Part shown: piece by piece, positions 1-8,069 of the stretch
Layout: each line of letters opens with the position of its first letter
How positions within the stretch are numbered: the first letter of the stretch is position 1
Assembly (NCBI GenBank): GCA_023954855.1
Contig: JAGSGY010000035.1
Span: forward strand, 1-52,081
Direction of reading: 5' to 3'
Source of the DNA: Pseudomonadota bacterium
GTDB taxonomy: Bacteria; Myxococcota_A; UBA796; GCA-2862545
DNA length: 52,081 nucleotides
Program-made: the position numbers and the translations under genes
Notes under the pieces: model-generated
What the model was told of the DNA's origin: nothing
Databases searched by the model: none
The model's input: only the letters and a program-made list of their open reading frames with translations

Positions 1-1917
1 CGCAGCTGCCTCGGGCTCCGCGGGTGCTTCGGGCTCCGCGGGGGCTTCAGGCTCCGCGGGCGCTTCGGGCTCGGTCGGTTCGGTCGGCTCGGTCGGCTCG
101 GTCGGCTCGGTCGGCTCGGTCGGCTCGGTCGGCTCGGTCGGCTCGGTCGGCTCGGCGGGCTTGATCGGCTCGTCGATGTACTGGACCTCTTCCTCGAAGG
201 ACTCGTCGCGCTTCAGGATGTTGAACTCGACGCGCCGGTTCTCAGCACGCCCGGCAGCCGTCGTGTTCTCCGCAATCGGCGTGGACTCGCCATAGCCCTT
301 GGCGACGAGGCGCTCGGGAGCCACGCCCTTGTCGATGAGCCAGGTGCGCACGCTGTCGACGCGGCGCTGCGAGAGGTCCATGTTGTAGCCGGCGTCGCCT
401 TCCCAGTCGGTGTGGCCACCGAGCTCGACTTCAAGGATCTCGGGGTGCGCCACGAGGATGGCCGCGACCTCATCGAGGAGCGGTCCGGACTTGGGATCGA
501 TCGTGTCGCCGTTGAAAGCGAAGTACACCTTCTCGAGGATGTCGATCTTTTCGCGCTTCACCACCACGCGGTTGCGGACCAGCTTGACCTTGATCAAGCG
601 GTCTTCATCCTTGGTGAGCTCGACCGTCTCGTTGTGCGGGCTGTAGGAGTCCAGCGTCACCGTGATGGCATGCTCGCCCACACCGATGGCCTGGGTGCCC
701 ATATGTGTGCCCTTGAGCACCATCGGCTCGTCGGGAACACAGCGGTACGCCTCGCTCTGCCACGACACGGTGGCGTTGGGGAGCGGCTGGTCGTCCTGGT
801 CGTAAACCTCGACACGGACCTGCGCCTCGATGCGAGCCAGATCGATGAGCAACGGGGCCACATCGGTCTCGGGCACCATCGAGCGACCGAGTCCGGCAAG
901 ACAGGGTCCGAGCACCGCCGTGCCCTTGTACACATCACCAGGGGTGAGGTCGTTGATGGCGTACGGCTCGAGCCCACTGGTGAGTTCGAAGGTCTGCGGG
1001 CCAATGATCCAGGTGCGGGCCTCGGCCACCGCCTCGCCATCAAGCATGACCTCGATGGCCAGACCCCCCATCGGCGGAGGGGGTTCGGGCGGCGTGCTTC
1101 CGAAGCCACCACCCACGAAGATGCGGAAGTTCGCCGCCGAAGCGCCTGACGACAGCGACGTGGCGCCGCCGACGACGACATGGGCGCCATTGTTGAAGCG
1201 TCCGTGTCCGTGAAGCAGCAGCTCCATCGGCCTGTCGGTGCCGATCTCTTCGTTCTTGGCAAAGGGCGACTCGACCCGAAGCTCGGCATTGATGCCGATG
1301 GCTTCGCTCGCGCGCACACCGACGTGCGCACCGGTGAGGATGCGGTCGGAGCCCTGCAGGTTCGCGAGGGTCAGGTCCGGCCGGAAGTACGGTCCCACGC
1401 CCACGCCGAAGGCCAGCGGGCCAGCCTCGAGCCGGCCGTTGACCATGCCGCCGCCAGCGACGCCACCCTGGCCAAGACTCTCGGCCGAGGCACCGGTCGG
1501 CAGGTCGATGAACGGCGACACACCGAGTGCGAACGGCCCGTCGATGATGACGACATCACCGCCCAGACGCACATCGCCGAAGTCGGCTCCGTTGCCGCCG
1601 TCAATGCCCATCGACGTGAGGTACACGGGGGCCGAGACGTGCAGACGCAGCCGCTTGAGGGGCGACCAGTTGCCGCTGAGGTTGAGCGCGAGCAGGTTGT
1701 CGAGCACCGGATGCACAGACCCATCGCCGTCGATGCGGACGAGGGGCGCTTTGGCATACTCGAAGACCGCGCCCGCCGCCCAGGTCTTGGGCTGCCAGGT
1801 GCCGGGAACCGACATCTCGAGCGGTGTGGCCGGGTCGTCATTGAACGCGCCGAGGCGAAAGCCGTGGGCATCGAAGTTGTCGGCCGCAAAAGCAGATGCG
1901 AGGAGAAAGACGATCAC
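1..1917 (-). CDS. OmpA-family outer-membrane protein with Pro/Thr/Glu repeat tail (3' end outside window)
   Basis: Reading from a GTG that overlaps the upstream stop (GTGA, 4 bp shared), the frame is open to the window edge, giving at least 639 residues. It starts with a very short export signal (about 12 residues, ending AFA-A). The next 250 or so residues look like a beta-barrel (alternating hydrophobic and Gly-rich strands), followed by carboxypeptidase-regulatory or PEGA-like beta segments around residues 300-450. A clear OmpA C-terminal peptidoglycan-binding domain follows at about 455-565, with YFAFNGDTID, the GGHTDWEG motif, LSQRRVDSVRTWL and NRRVEFNIL. After it comes a tail of PTE and PAE units encoded by tandem DNA repeats. 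Known for the family: this domain ties the outer membrane to peptidoglycan. The OmpA assignment is firm. The role of the barrel and tail is unknown. Confidence 0.9.
   Translation of the reverse strand, partial: MIVFLLASAFAADNFDAHGFRLGAFNDDPATPLEMSVPGTWQPKTWAAGAVFEYAKAPLVRIDGDGSVHPVLDNLLALNLSGNWSPLKRLRLHVSAPVYLTSMGIDGGNGADFGDVRLGGDVVIIDGPFALGVSPFIDLPTGASAESLGQGGVAGGGMVNGRLEAGPLAFGVGVGPYFRPDLTLANLQGSDRILTGAHVGVRASEAIGINAELRVESPFAKNEEIGTDRPMELLLHGHGRFNNGAHVVVGGATSLSSGASAANFRIFVGGGFGSTPPEPPPPMGGLAIEVMLDGEAVAEARTWIIGPQTFELTSGLEPYAINDLTPGDVYKGTAVLGPCLAGLGRSMVPETDVAPLLIDLARIEAQVRVEVYDQDDQPLPNATVSWQSEAYRCVPDEPMVLKGTHMGTQAIGVGEHAITVTLDSYSPHNETVELTKDEDRLIKVKLVRNRVVVKREKIDILEKVYFAFNGDTIDPKSGPLLDEVAAILVAHPEILEVELGGHTDWEGDAGYNMDLSQRRVDSVRTWLIDKGVAPERLVAKGYGESTPIAENTTAAGRAENRRVEFNILKRDESFEEEVQYIDEPIKPAEPTEPTEPTEPTEPTEPTEPTEPTEPTEPEAPAEPEAPAEPEAPAEPEAAA
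16..150. repeat. Tandem repeats inside the OmpA-family gene (18-bp then 9-bp units)
   Basis: Positions 16-69 hold three near-identical 18-bp units, and 70-150 hold nine 9-bp units (ctcggtcgg, the second with a single change). All units are multiples of three and in frame with the minus-strand gene, where the 9-bp unit encodes Pro-Thr-Glu. Changes in copy number would lengthen or shorten the tail without shifting the frame. Confidence 0.95.
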
Positions 1918-3053
1918 GCCATGCCTCCACGACGACGAACGAGTGCGACCACGAGGGTCAGCACCATGAAGCCGCCCGAGCCCGAGCCCGTGTTGCAGCT
2001 CGCACAGCCGCCTGCGTAGTAGCTGGGCACCGGCTCTGAGGTGTCGCCCGTGTCGATGATGACGCCACCGGTGTCGATCGGCTCGAACTCACCGCAGTCG
2101 TCGGCATTGACGCCGTTGAACAGCACCATAGAGCGCGCCACGACGCTGCTCTCTGGAAGCTCGACTGCGTTCGCCCGCGAGGCACCGTAGTAGTAGAGCA
2201 CCGCCGAGTCATAGTCGGCGCTGACCGTGGAGGAGGTGTAGGCCCACACCGCACCCGTGAGGTTCGGCCACGAGCCGTAGACCACGCGGTCCGGAGTCTC
2301 GGTGTGCGGAAAGCCGCCCAGATGAACGGTCGACGTGTAGTTCTCGACGACCGGCGTGATGCCGTCGTTGTTGATCATCTGGTAGAAGTCGTCGAGCTGC
2401 GCGCCGTTGAAGTCGGTCTCGTTCGACGTGGCGGTCGCGACGCTGAAGGGGTCGCAGACAACTCGCGCGAAGGTCGGACCGTCGTCGTAGCCGCTCTCGT
2501 AATCAATCTGCCAGCGAAGACCGATCTCGTTCGCCGCCGAGGCGGTGACCGACTGCGTCAGTCGAGTTCCGGAGTTCAGGGCTGAGTCGCCAAAGGTGAC
2601 GACCTCATGCCGCCAGACATACTGATTGCCGGCGGAGTCGGTCAGCAACCACTCGGTCTCAAGTCCCCGGCTTCCCACTTCGGAGTCGGTGTCGGTGGGG
2701 TCGAAAGTGCACGTGCCCAGCGGCGTGACCGTCACCGCACCCGTCTCAGTCGAGGTCGAGAAGTGCTCGCCAGTTCCGTAGAAGTACACGCCCAGCGAGG
2801 ACGTGCCCGGGCTGCCCGTAGACCCACCGTAGATCACGTTCTGCGGAAACCCACCCGAGGCCTGAGTCGCGGGGTGCGAGGCACCGGTCGAGACCGAGTA
2901 TTCGCCTGAGGAGCAGTCCACGAACACGTCGTAGAAGCTTCCAGACTGCGACTGCACGCCGGACACACAGGTGTTCGAGCACGACAGCGAAGCGAAGGCG
3001 GATGCGGGAAGGCACAAGGCCGAGATGAAGAGCAGAGATGAGAACTGTCTCAT
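1914..3053 (-). CDS. Secreted protein with MYXO-CTERM-like C-terminus
   Basis: 379 residues from the ATG preceded by GGAAG and followed by a classic signal peptide (MRQFSSLLFISALCLPASAFA). A longer upstream frame exists but lacks a ribosome site and would bury the signal. The mature part is rich in Ser, Thr and Gly, begins with a Cys pair (SCSNTC) and has no domain I recognise. The C-terminus has GGCASC, a hydrophobic segment and RRR, matching the layout of MYXO-CTERM sorting tails processed by myxosortases in Myxococcota. It overlaps the OmpA-family gene by 4 bp, so the two are probably co-transcribed and the product is presumably surface-exposed. Function unknown. Confidence 0.8.
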   Translation of the reverse strand: MRQFSSLLFISALCLPASAFASLSCSNTCVSGVQSQSGSFYDVFVDCSSGEYSVSTGASHPATQASGGFPQNVIYGGSTGSPGTSSLGVYFYGTGEHFSTSTETGAVTVTPLGTCTFDPTDTDSEVGSRGLETEWLLTDSAGNQYVWRHEVVTFGDSALNSGTRLTQSVTASAANEIGLRWQIDYESGYDDGPTFARVVCDPFSVATATSNETDFNGAQLDDFYQMINNDGITPVVENYTSTVHLGGFPHTETPDRVVYGSWPNLTGAVWAYTSSTVSADYDSAVLYYYGASRANAVELPESSVVARSMVLFNGVNADDCGEFEPIDTGGVIIDTGDTSEPVPSYYAGGCASCNTGSGSGGFMVLTLVVALVRRRGGMA

Positions 3054-3269
3054 CGTCACTTCCGGGCGAGAGATGGGCTGATCTACGCGAACTATCGCAT
3101 GGACACGGCTCACCCGCCGCTCTGCGGTGCACCAAGCACACTCAGAAGGACGGGCGTTCGCGCAGGTAACGTGCCAGAGGAGTTCTGGGACCCACCGCTC
3201 TCACGTTTGAGGGCACAACCGCCATCTCGTCGAGAACCTCGATGTAGACTGGCGCGGCTCGAGAGGAAG

Positions 3270-4121
3270 ATGCGCGCACTGTCACTCCTACTGCTCATCG
3301 GCTGCACGGCCGGAGACACCGACGCCCCCGACTCCGCGGACGACTCGAACAGCACCGCCGATTCCGGTACCGAGACGGGCGCGCCCGCCTTCGAGCTGAC
3401 CTGCGAGGACGCCACTTCCGAGGGCTGGACCGGGACCGATGACCTCGGCCCCACCATCCCGTTGACCACAACCGTCAGCGACGGCTTCGACAACGTCGAG
3501 TACCGATGGACCTGGACTGCCCATCCAACGCCCTACGTCCCGGGTCTCGACGTCGCCATCGCTGGAGGGTGGGCAGATGTGCCGACCTCTGGCGTGAAGC
3601 AAGCCCTGCTCGCTGGCGACTACACCGTTCAGGTGGACGCCCGCTCGGGAACCGAAGAGGCGACCTGTAGCGCGACCGCGACCGTCGCCCGGCAGGGACT
3701 CACAGTCGAGTTGTTCTCTGCCACGAACAGTACCGACGACTTCGACCTGCACTTCGTGGCCCCAGGCGGCACCCTCGGCAGCAACGACGATTGCCACCAC
3801 GCGAACTGCCAGAACTCGCTTGAGTGGGGCGTGCTCGGCGATGAGGACAACCCGGCGCTCTGGGCAGCGCGACCCGTCATCGGCGTCACCCGCTGGGACT
3901 TCGACATCGTGCGGCTGATGGACCCGCCCTTCGGCAGCTTCAGCATCTACGTGCACGACAACACGAGCTCATCCGAGACGGGCTCCACAAGCTTCACCGT
4001 GCGCATCTGGGATGGCGAGACCTTGCTCGCCGAGCTCGACCGCACCGTCTCGGGCGAAGGCACCGACACGCTGGTGGCCAATCTCGAGTGGCCAACGGGC
4101 ATTGTGACCGAGCCGAGCTGA
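3270..4121 (+). CDS. Lipoprotein with YfaP-like domain
   Basis: 283 residues starting at the ATG after gagagga. The first residues MRALSLLLLIGC form a lipoprotein signal with lipobox LIGC, followed by an Asp/Ser/Thr linker typical of myxobacterial lipoproteins. The second half has the pattern seen in YfaP-like (DUF2135-related) proteins: DDFDLHFVAPGG, a DCHHANC pair, LEWGVLGDEDNPAL and then FGSFSIYVHDN. These are usually periplasmic or surface modules of unknown chemistry. It is divergent from the MYXO-CTERM gene across about 215 bp and is followed on the same strand by two genes, so it may open a short operon. A longer frame upstream was rejected because it has no signal or ribosome site. 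Confidence 0.75.
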   Translation: MRALSLLLLIGCTAGDTDAPDSADDSNSTADSGTETGAPAFELTCEDATSEGWTGTDDLGPTIPLTTTVSDGFDNVEYRWTWTAHPTPYVPGLDVAIAGGWADVPTSGVKQALLAGDYTVQVDARSGTEEATCSATATVARQGLTVELFSATNSTDDFDLHFVAPGGTLGSNDDCHHANCQNSLEWGVLGDEDNPALWAARPVIGVTRWDFDIVRLMDPPFGSFSIYVHDNTSSSETGSTSFTVRIWDGETLLAELDRTVSGEGTDTLVANLEWPTGIVTEPS

Positions 4122-4183
4122 TCGGCGACACAGAGTTCGCAAGACCGAGCCGGCCCCACCTCCGCAGCGCGATACGCGGGCGC

Positions 4184-5032
4184 ATGCGCTTCCTCCTGCT
4201 TCTCGCGCCGCTGGCCGCGTGCACTCCACTCCCGACCGAGCTCCTCGCCGAAGACGCCTCCGCATCGGGCGCCGACGGTGAGCGCGGGCCTCTTGGCGCC
4301 GACCTCTACACCTTCATGGCCCAAGCCCGCGTCACAGAACGCATGCACTACGAAGTCGTCGTGCCGGTTGGCGGCGAGGCCCCCTACCCCCTCGTGACGA
4401 TGGTCCATGGTGGTTTCGTGGACACCGAGCGCTACCGCTGGCTCACCGCCCATCTCGCGTCACGCGGCTACGTTGTGGTCGCCGCAGAGCACCCTGCCAA
4501 CCTCGCCATCACCCAGATCGGCAACAGCGAAGTGGCCCTTTCGGACTTCGAGCGCCGCCCCCTCGCGGACCGCCTCGACGCCGACGCGCCGGCCGCGGTC
4601 ATGGGCCACTCTCTCGGCGGCGTCATCGCGGCGATGACCTGGAACACGGACGGCCGCTACGCCGGGCTCGGCTTGCTCGCTTCGTTCCCCGCCGCCGGAA
4701 CAGCCGTCGAGACCCGCAGCGACGGCAGCGTCCTGTCCCTGTGGGGCAGCGAGGATGGCGGTGACGAAGAAGAGGCCATGCACGCGGTCGAGCGCTTCGA
4801 CACCGACGCCAACTTTGCCCGCATCGACGGCATGAACCACTACGCCTGGACGGACGACGCCAGCGCCTCCGAGCTCGGTCGAGACGGCGTCGCAACCCGC
4901 CCTGATGACGAGACCCGCCCCGACGCGCTGCGCGTCTTGGACACCTGGCTCGACGCCGTGCTCTACGAGGACGCAGGTGCCGCAAGCGCACTCTCCGCCG
5001 GACAGTTCGCCAACGTGGAGTGGAACCCATGA
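4184..5032 (+). CDS. Alpha/beta-hydrolase lipoprotein
   Basis: 282 residues from the internal ATG beginning MRFLLLLAPLAAC, a lipoprotein signal with Cys13. The alpha/beta-hydrolase fold is shown by the oxyanion-side motif VHGGF (74-78), the nucleophile elbow GHSLGG (141-146, Ser143), an acid candidate in the strand around LWGSEDGG, and a late His in GMNHYAWTD. The arrangement resembles chlorophyllase and PAF-acetylhydrolase-like esterases, so it probably cleaves an ester or lipid at the cell envelope. The substrate cannot be read. The stop overlaps the start of the next gene (ATGA), which suggests translational coupling. Confidence 0.85.
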   Translation: MRFLLLLAPLAACTPLPTELLAEDASASGADGERGPLGADLYTFMAQARVTERMHYEVVVPVGGEAPYPLVTMVHGGFVDTERYRWLTAHLASRGYVVVAAEHPANLAITQIGNSEVALSDFERRPLADRLDADAPAAVMGHSLGGVIAAMTWNTDGRYAGLGLLASFPAAGTAVETRSDGSVLSLWGSEDGGDEEEAMHAVERFDTDANFARIDGMNHYAWTDDASASELGRDGVATRPDDETRPDALRVLDTWLDAVLYEDAGAASALSAGQFANVEWNP

Positions 5033-5562
5033 TTGCCCTGGCGATGGCCCTCGCATTCGCAGATCCCGTCGCCCATCGCGAGCCGGGATTGGACGGCTAC
5101 GCCGTACACATCGGCACGCCAGAGGCCGGAGCGGCAGTCTGGTTCCTGGACGACTTCGGTCTCGCGGTCGGTCTTCGCAATGACCTGGGCGCCGTCGAGC
5201 TCAGCGCGGTCGAGCGACGTCAGCTCACCGGCGAAGGAGCCTGGGGCCTGGATCTACACGGTGCATTCGGCGCAGGCATCGGACTGGTGCGCCCCTGGCC
5301 GTACCTCACCACGACCCTCGCACTCCATGGCGGGTTTCGCGGAGACAAGTTCGCCTGGACCATCGGCCCTGCCGCTCCGATTGCCTACACCTTCGTCGGG
5401 GGCTGGCGAGCTCGCTTTCCCCTGCTGGTCGAGACCTTCATCGGCCCACGCATCGGCAAAGTACGCCTGATGGCCCGCGGGGCTGCGGGCACCGTGCTCT
5501 CACCAGGCTTGGCACCCAGCTTCGCCGCTCAGGCCGGACTCAGCGTCACTATCCGTCGCTAG
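5029..5562 (+). CDS. Small predicted outer-membrane beta-barrel protein
   Basis: 177 residues if translated from the ATG overlapping the upstream stop (ATGA). An ATG three codons earlier is also open. The N-terminus MIALAMALAFADP works as a short signal peptide. The rest alternates Gly-rich and aromatic strands (LHGAFGAGIGLVRPWPYLTTTLALHGGF) and ends in a strand-like SVTIRR, as in small outer-membrane barrels. No named family recognised. The coupling to the hydrolase lipoprotein suggests they are made together. Confidence 0.6.
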   Translation: MIALAMALAFADPVAHREPGLDGYAVHIGTPEAGAAVWFLDDFGLAVGLRNDLGAVELSAVERRQLTGEGAWGLDLHGAFGAGIGLVRPWPYLTTTLALHGGFRGDKFAWTIGPAAPIAYTFVGGWRARFPLLVETFIGPRIGKVRLMARGAAGTVLSPGLAPSFAAQAGLSVTIRR

Positions 5563-5657
5563 ACCCCGCGAGCGCCGCCTCTCACATGCCATTGAGTGCG
5601 TGAGCCCTCGGCCTTGTCGAGCTACTGTCGCCCACCACGCACGACTCCGGGACCCAC

Positions 5658-6698
5658 GTGAACGCCACCGACCTCAAGCCCAACACCCTGTTCATCGAAG
5701 TCAAAGGCTCGGGCATTCCCGAGGTCGACGGCCTGTTTGTCCCCTCGACGGCACCGCCGACCGAGTCCGAGTCCGGGACCGTGTCGAGCTTGGGCTACTG
5801 GAACGGCAAGATGGCCTGGGATCGCGCCGACGGGAAGTCCGAGCGCAGCCCCGCCCTGTCGTACTCGAACAGCTACAAATCGTGGCGCATCTGTCGGCTC
5901 GATGGGCACCTGGCCTACGACAACACTTGTGACGACGACCTGCCGCCCACCGACACCAAGTGGCACGTCTACAAGAAGGGCGTGGCACCCGCGCCCTCGA
6001 TCGTGATTCACCACTTCGACCCCCGCGAGCCGCTGCCCGAGCCGAACATCGTCTTCGTGCTCGGCGGGCCTGGCTGCGGTAAGGGCACCATGTGCTCCCT
6101 CGCGGAGTCCCAGCTCGGCTGGACCCACCTCTCGGCCGGCGAGCTACTGCGCAATGAGCGCGCGTCGAATGGCCCCGAGGCCGCGATGATCGAGAAGTGC
6201 CTGGCCGCAGGCGAGATCGTGCCCACCGAGATCACCGTGTCGCTGCTCAAGCGCGCCATGGAGACGGCGATGCGCACGACGGGCAAGAAGAACTTCCTGC
6301 TCGACGGGTTCCCGCGCTCGATCGACAACATGGAAGGCTGGCTAAACGTCTACGGTCGCGACAGCGAGCTGCCGTCGATGCTGTACTTTGAGTGCCCCTA
6401 CGACGTACTCGAGGAGCGCATTCTCGGCCGCGCCAAGTACTCGGGTCGCAGCGACGACAACGTCGAGAGCATCAAGCTTCGCTTCGACACCTTCAAGGCC
6501 AAGACGCTGCCGACCCTCGAGTTGTTCAAGAGCAAGAACAAGGTCGTCGAGGTGGACGCCAGCCGCAGTCGCGAAGAGGTCTACGCGCTGGTCGGCGAGA
6601 GCCTCGCCGCGCACACCGACCCCGAGCTCGCCGCACAGCCCCTGACCGAGCGCGCCGAGATGCTGCTTGGGCTGAGGCCCTACCCGCCGCGGAGCTAG
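5658..6698 (+). CDS. Eukaryote-type UMP-CMP kinase with extra N-terminal domain
   Basis: 346 residues from a GTG. Residues 130-318 are a nucleoside-monophosphate kinase closest in wording to eukaryotic UMP-CMP kinases: P-loop GGPGCGKGT (136-144), THLSAGELLR (156-165), IVPTEITVSLLKR, LLDGFPRS..N (214-224), a short LID with SGRSDDN (262-268) and VDASRS near the end. The long adenylate-kinase LID is absent. Function: phosphorylation of UMP/CMP with ATP. Most bacteria use the unrelated-in-detail PyrH and Cmk enzymes for this. Residues 10-115 form a separate domain with repeated Trp/Tyr positions (YWNGKMAWD, YKSWRIC, LPPTDTKWHVY and then PAP), a pattern I associate with small domains in algal and protist proteins. 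Transfer from a eukaryote is possible but inferred. The P-loop Cys is unusual. Confidence 0.85.
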   Translation: MNATDLKPNTLFIEVKGSGIPEVDGLFVPSTAPPTESESGTVSSLGYWNGKMAWDRADGKSERSPALSYSNSYKSWRICRLDGHLAYDNTCDDDLPPTDTKWHVYKKGVAPAPSIVIHHFDPREPLPEPNIVFVLGGPGCGKGTMCSLAESQLGWTHLSAGELLRNERASNGPEAAMIEKCLAAGEIVPTEITVSLLKRAMETAMRTTGKKNFLLDGFPRSIDNMEGWLNVYGRDSELPSMLYFECPYDVLEERILGRAKYSGRSDDNVESIKLRFDTFKAKTLPTLELFKSKNKVVEVDASRSREEVYALVGESLAAHTDPELAAQPLTERAEMLLGLRPYPPRS

Positions 6699-6707
6699 CC
6701 GCGTGAG

Positions 6708-6743
6708 AAGGGTCGCCGAGCACCATGCGCGCATGCGACCCTT
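6708..6743 (+). terminator. Inverted repeat, possible terminator after the UMP-CMP kinase gene
   Basis: Perfect 9-bp arms AAGGGTCGC (6708-6716) and GCGACCCTT (6735-6743) flank an 18-base loop. The loop itself contains the 10-bp palindrome ATGCGCGCAT (6725-6734). It lies 10 bases after the stop and before the next gene's ribosome site. There is no T-run after it, so it is not a textbook intrinsic terminator. It could instead be a protein site or an mRNA-stabilising hairpin. Confidence 0.45.
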
Positions 6744-6770
6744 CGCTCTCTAGCCACACCAGGAGGCCCG

Positions 6771-7541
6771 ATGACTCGTCACCCTGCATCGCGGCCGTGG
6801 GCCCGCCGACTGCTCGTCGCTGCCGGACTTCTCGCAGCATTCCTGGTGCTCGCTGTCGGCGGGCTCGCGCTCAGCCTCCATCAGCCGCGACCCGCCACGG
6901 GACAGCAAGGTGAGGTCGCCGACGCCTTCGCTCACCGCATCGAGGCCGCCACAGGACAGCAGGCGTGGAAGGAACTCGGCGCGGTGCAGTGGCGCTTTGC
7001 CGATGCGAACGACCACCTCTGGGACCGCAGCCGCGAGCTGGACCGCGTGCGCTACGACGGTGTCGAGGTTCTTCTGCACGTGCACGACGCCACCGGTGTG
7101 GCCACACGGAACGGGCAGCCCCTGGACGGCGACGACACGAGCGAGGCGCTGAGCAAAGCCCAGAAGCTGTTCTACAACGACTCGTACTGGCTCAACCCCT
7201 TCTCGAAGCTGTTCGACCCAGGCGTGACCCGCTCCATCATCGAGACCGACCGTGGCGAGGCCCTGCTCGTCGAGTTCTCGAGCGGAGGCTCCACGCCCGG
7301 AGATGCCTTCGCCATCTACGTCGATGCCGACGGCCTGCCCGTGTACTGGGAGATGTGGGTCAGCATCCTGCCGCTAGGCGGCGTGGGCACAAGCTGGGAA
7401 GGGTGGCAAGACCTGGGTGGGGGCGCCCTGAGCGCGACGCTGCACCGCGTCGGGCCCATCACCTTCGAGCTCACCGACGTGCGGGCTGCTGGGACCCTAA
7501 GCGAGCTCGAGGAGGACCCGTTCGCCGAGCTGCGGCCCTAA
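6771..7541 (+). CDS. Membrane-anchored protein with lipoprotein-sorting-like motif
   Basis: 256 residues starting after a strong aggagg. One N-terminal membrane helix (residues 14-35) precedes a periplasmic domain. That domain has WRFADANDHLWDR, an NDSYWLNPFSKLFDPGV segment (about 138-152) and later YVDADGLPVYWEMW. I associate the NDSYWL..P.KL.DPG pattern with uncharacterised proteins of the LolA/LolB-like fold, which bind lipids or lipoproteins in the periplasm. That link comes from memory of the pattern, not from a search. It is followed 90 bp later by the ketosteroid-isomerase-like gene on the same strand, so a role in handling a lipid for that pair is conceivable but unproven. Confidence 0.6.
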   Translation: MTRHPASRPWARRLLVAAGLLAAFLVLAVGGLALSLHQPRPATGQQGEVADAFAHRIEAATGQQAWKELGAVQWRFADANDHLWDRSRELDRVRYDGVEVLLHVHDATGVATRNGQPLDGDDTSEALSKAQKLFYNDSYWLNPFSKLFDPGVTRSIIETDRGEALLVEFSSGGSTPGDAFAIYVDADGLPVYWEMWVSILPLGGVGTSWEGWQDLGGGALSATLHRVGPITFELTDVRAAGTLSELEEDPFAELRP

Positions 7542-7631
7542 CCTCCATCGCGAAACACTCTGAAACCCTTGCGTCCTTGTCAGGGGACGCGTCCAGGCAT
7601 AGCCAAGCCGAGTGGACCAAAGGGAGTTTAG

Positions 7632-8069
7632 ATGTCGATTGTCGGAACCTGGGGCGCGATGATTGCGGCTGCGCAAGGCGTGCACACCCACGAGGACGTG
7701 GAAGCCACCGTGCGTGCGTACTTCGACTCCTGGGCCAACGGGGATGTCCAGGCAAGAGCCGCCCTCTTTGCTCCCGACGCCGCATTCTCAGACCCCATCG
7801 GCGCGCCTGAGCTCAACGGCCTGCCCGCCATTCAGCGCTTCTGGTCGATGGCTGCCTCGATGCCGATCACCACCACCCCCGAGGTCCATCGCATCGTCAT
7901 CAGCGGCGACCATGCGCTGGCGCACTTCACCATGCATCTCGCCGGCGAACAGGGACCGGTGGGCTCCCTCGAGGTCTTCGAGACCTTCGACTTCAACGAC
8001 CAGGGCCAGATCACGCGGCTGGGTCCCTACTGGGACCGCTCCTGCGTGACCAAGGCCGGCGACGCATGA
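7632..8069 (+). CDS. Ketosteroid-isomerase-like protein (NTF2/SnoaL fold)
   Basis: 145 residues, with ribosome site GGGAG. The length and sequence fit the NTF2-like fold. Tyr30 (VRAYFDSWANGD) and Asp54 (FSDPIG) lie 24 residues apart, the same spacing as the catalytic Tyr16 and Asp40 of Pseudomonas putida ketosteroid isomerase. The third active-site residue, Asp103 there, would be 63 residues further on; here that position is Glu117 (VFETFDFN). Known enzymes move the double bond of 3-oxo-delta5 steroids to delta4. The gene overlaps the steroid 5-alpha-reductase gene by 4 bp (ATGA), which strongly supports a steroid role. NTF2-like proteins are diverse, so another hydrophobic substrate is possible. 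Confidence 0.72.
   Translation: MSIVGTWGAMIAAAQGVHTHEDVEATVRAYFDSWANGDVQARAALFAPDAAFSDPIGAPELNGLPAIQRFWSMAASMPITTTPEVHRIVISGDHALAHFTMHLAGEQGPVGSLEVFETFDFNDQGQITRLGPYWDRSCVTKAGDA

Noticed and set aside
16-150. CRISPR-like array at the left edge
   Set aside because: Units are adjacent and in frame with a coding gene, with no spacers between them.
7571-7590. Hairpin GCGTCC...GGACGC before the isomerase-like gene
   Set aside because: Six-bp stem with no T-run in GC-rich DNA; hairpins of this strength are expected by chance.
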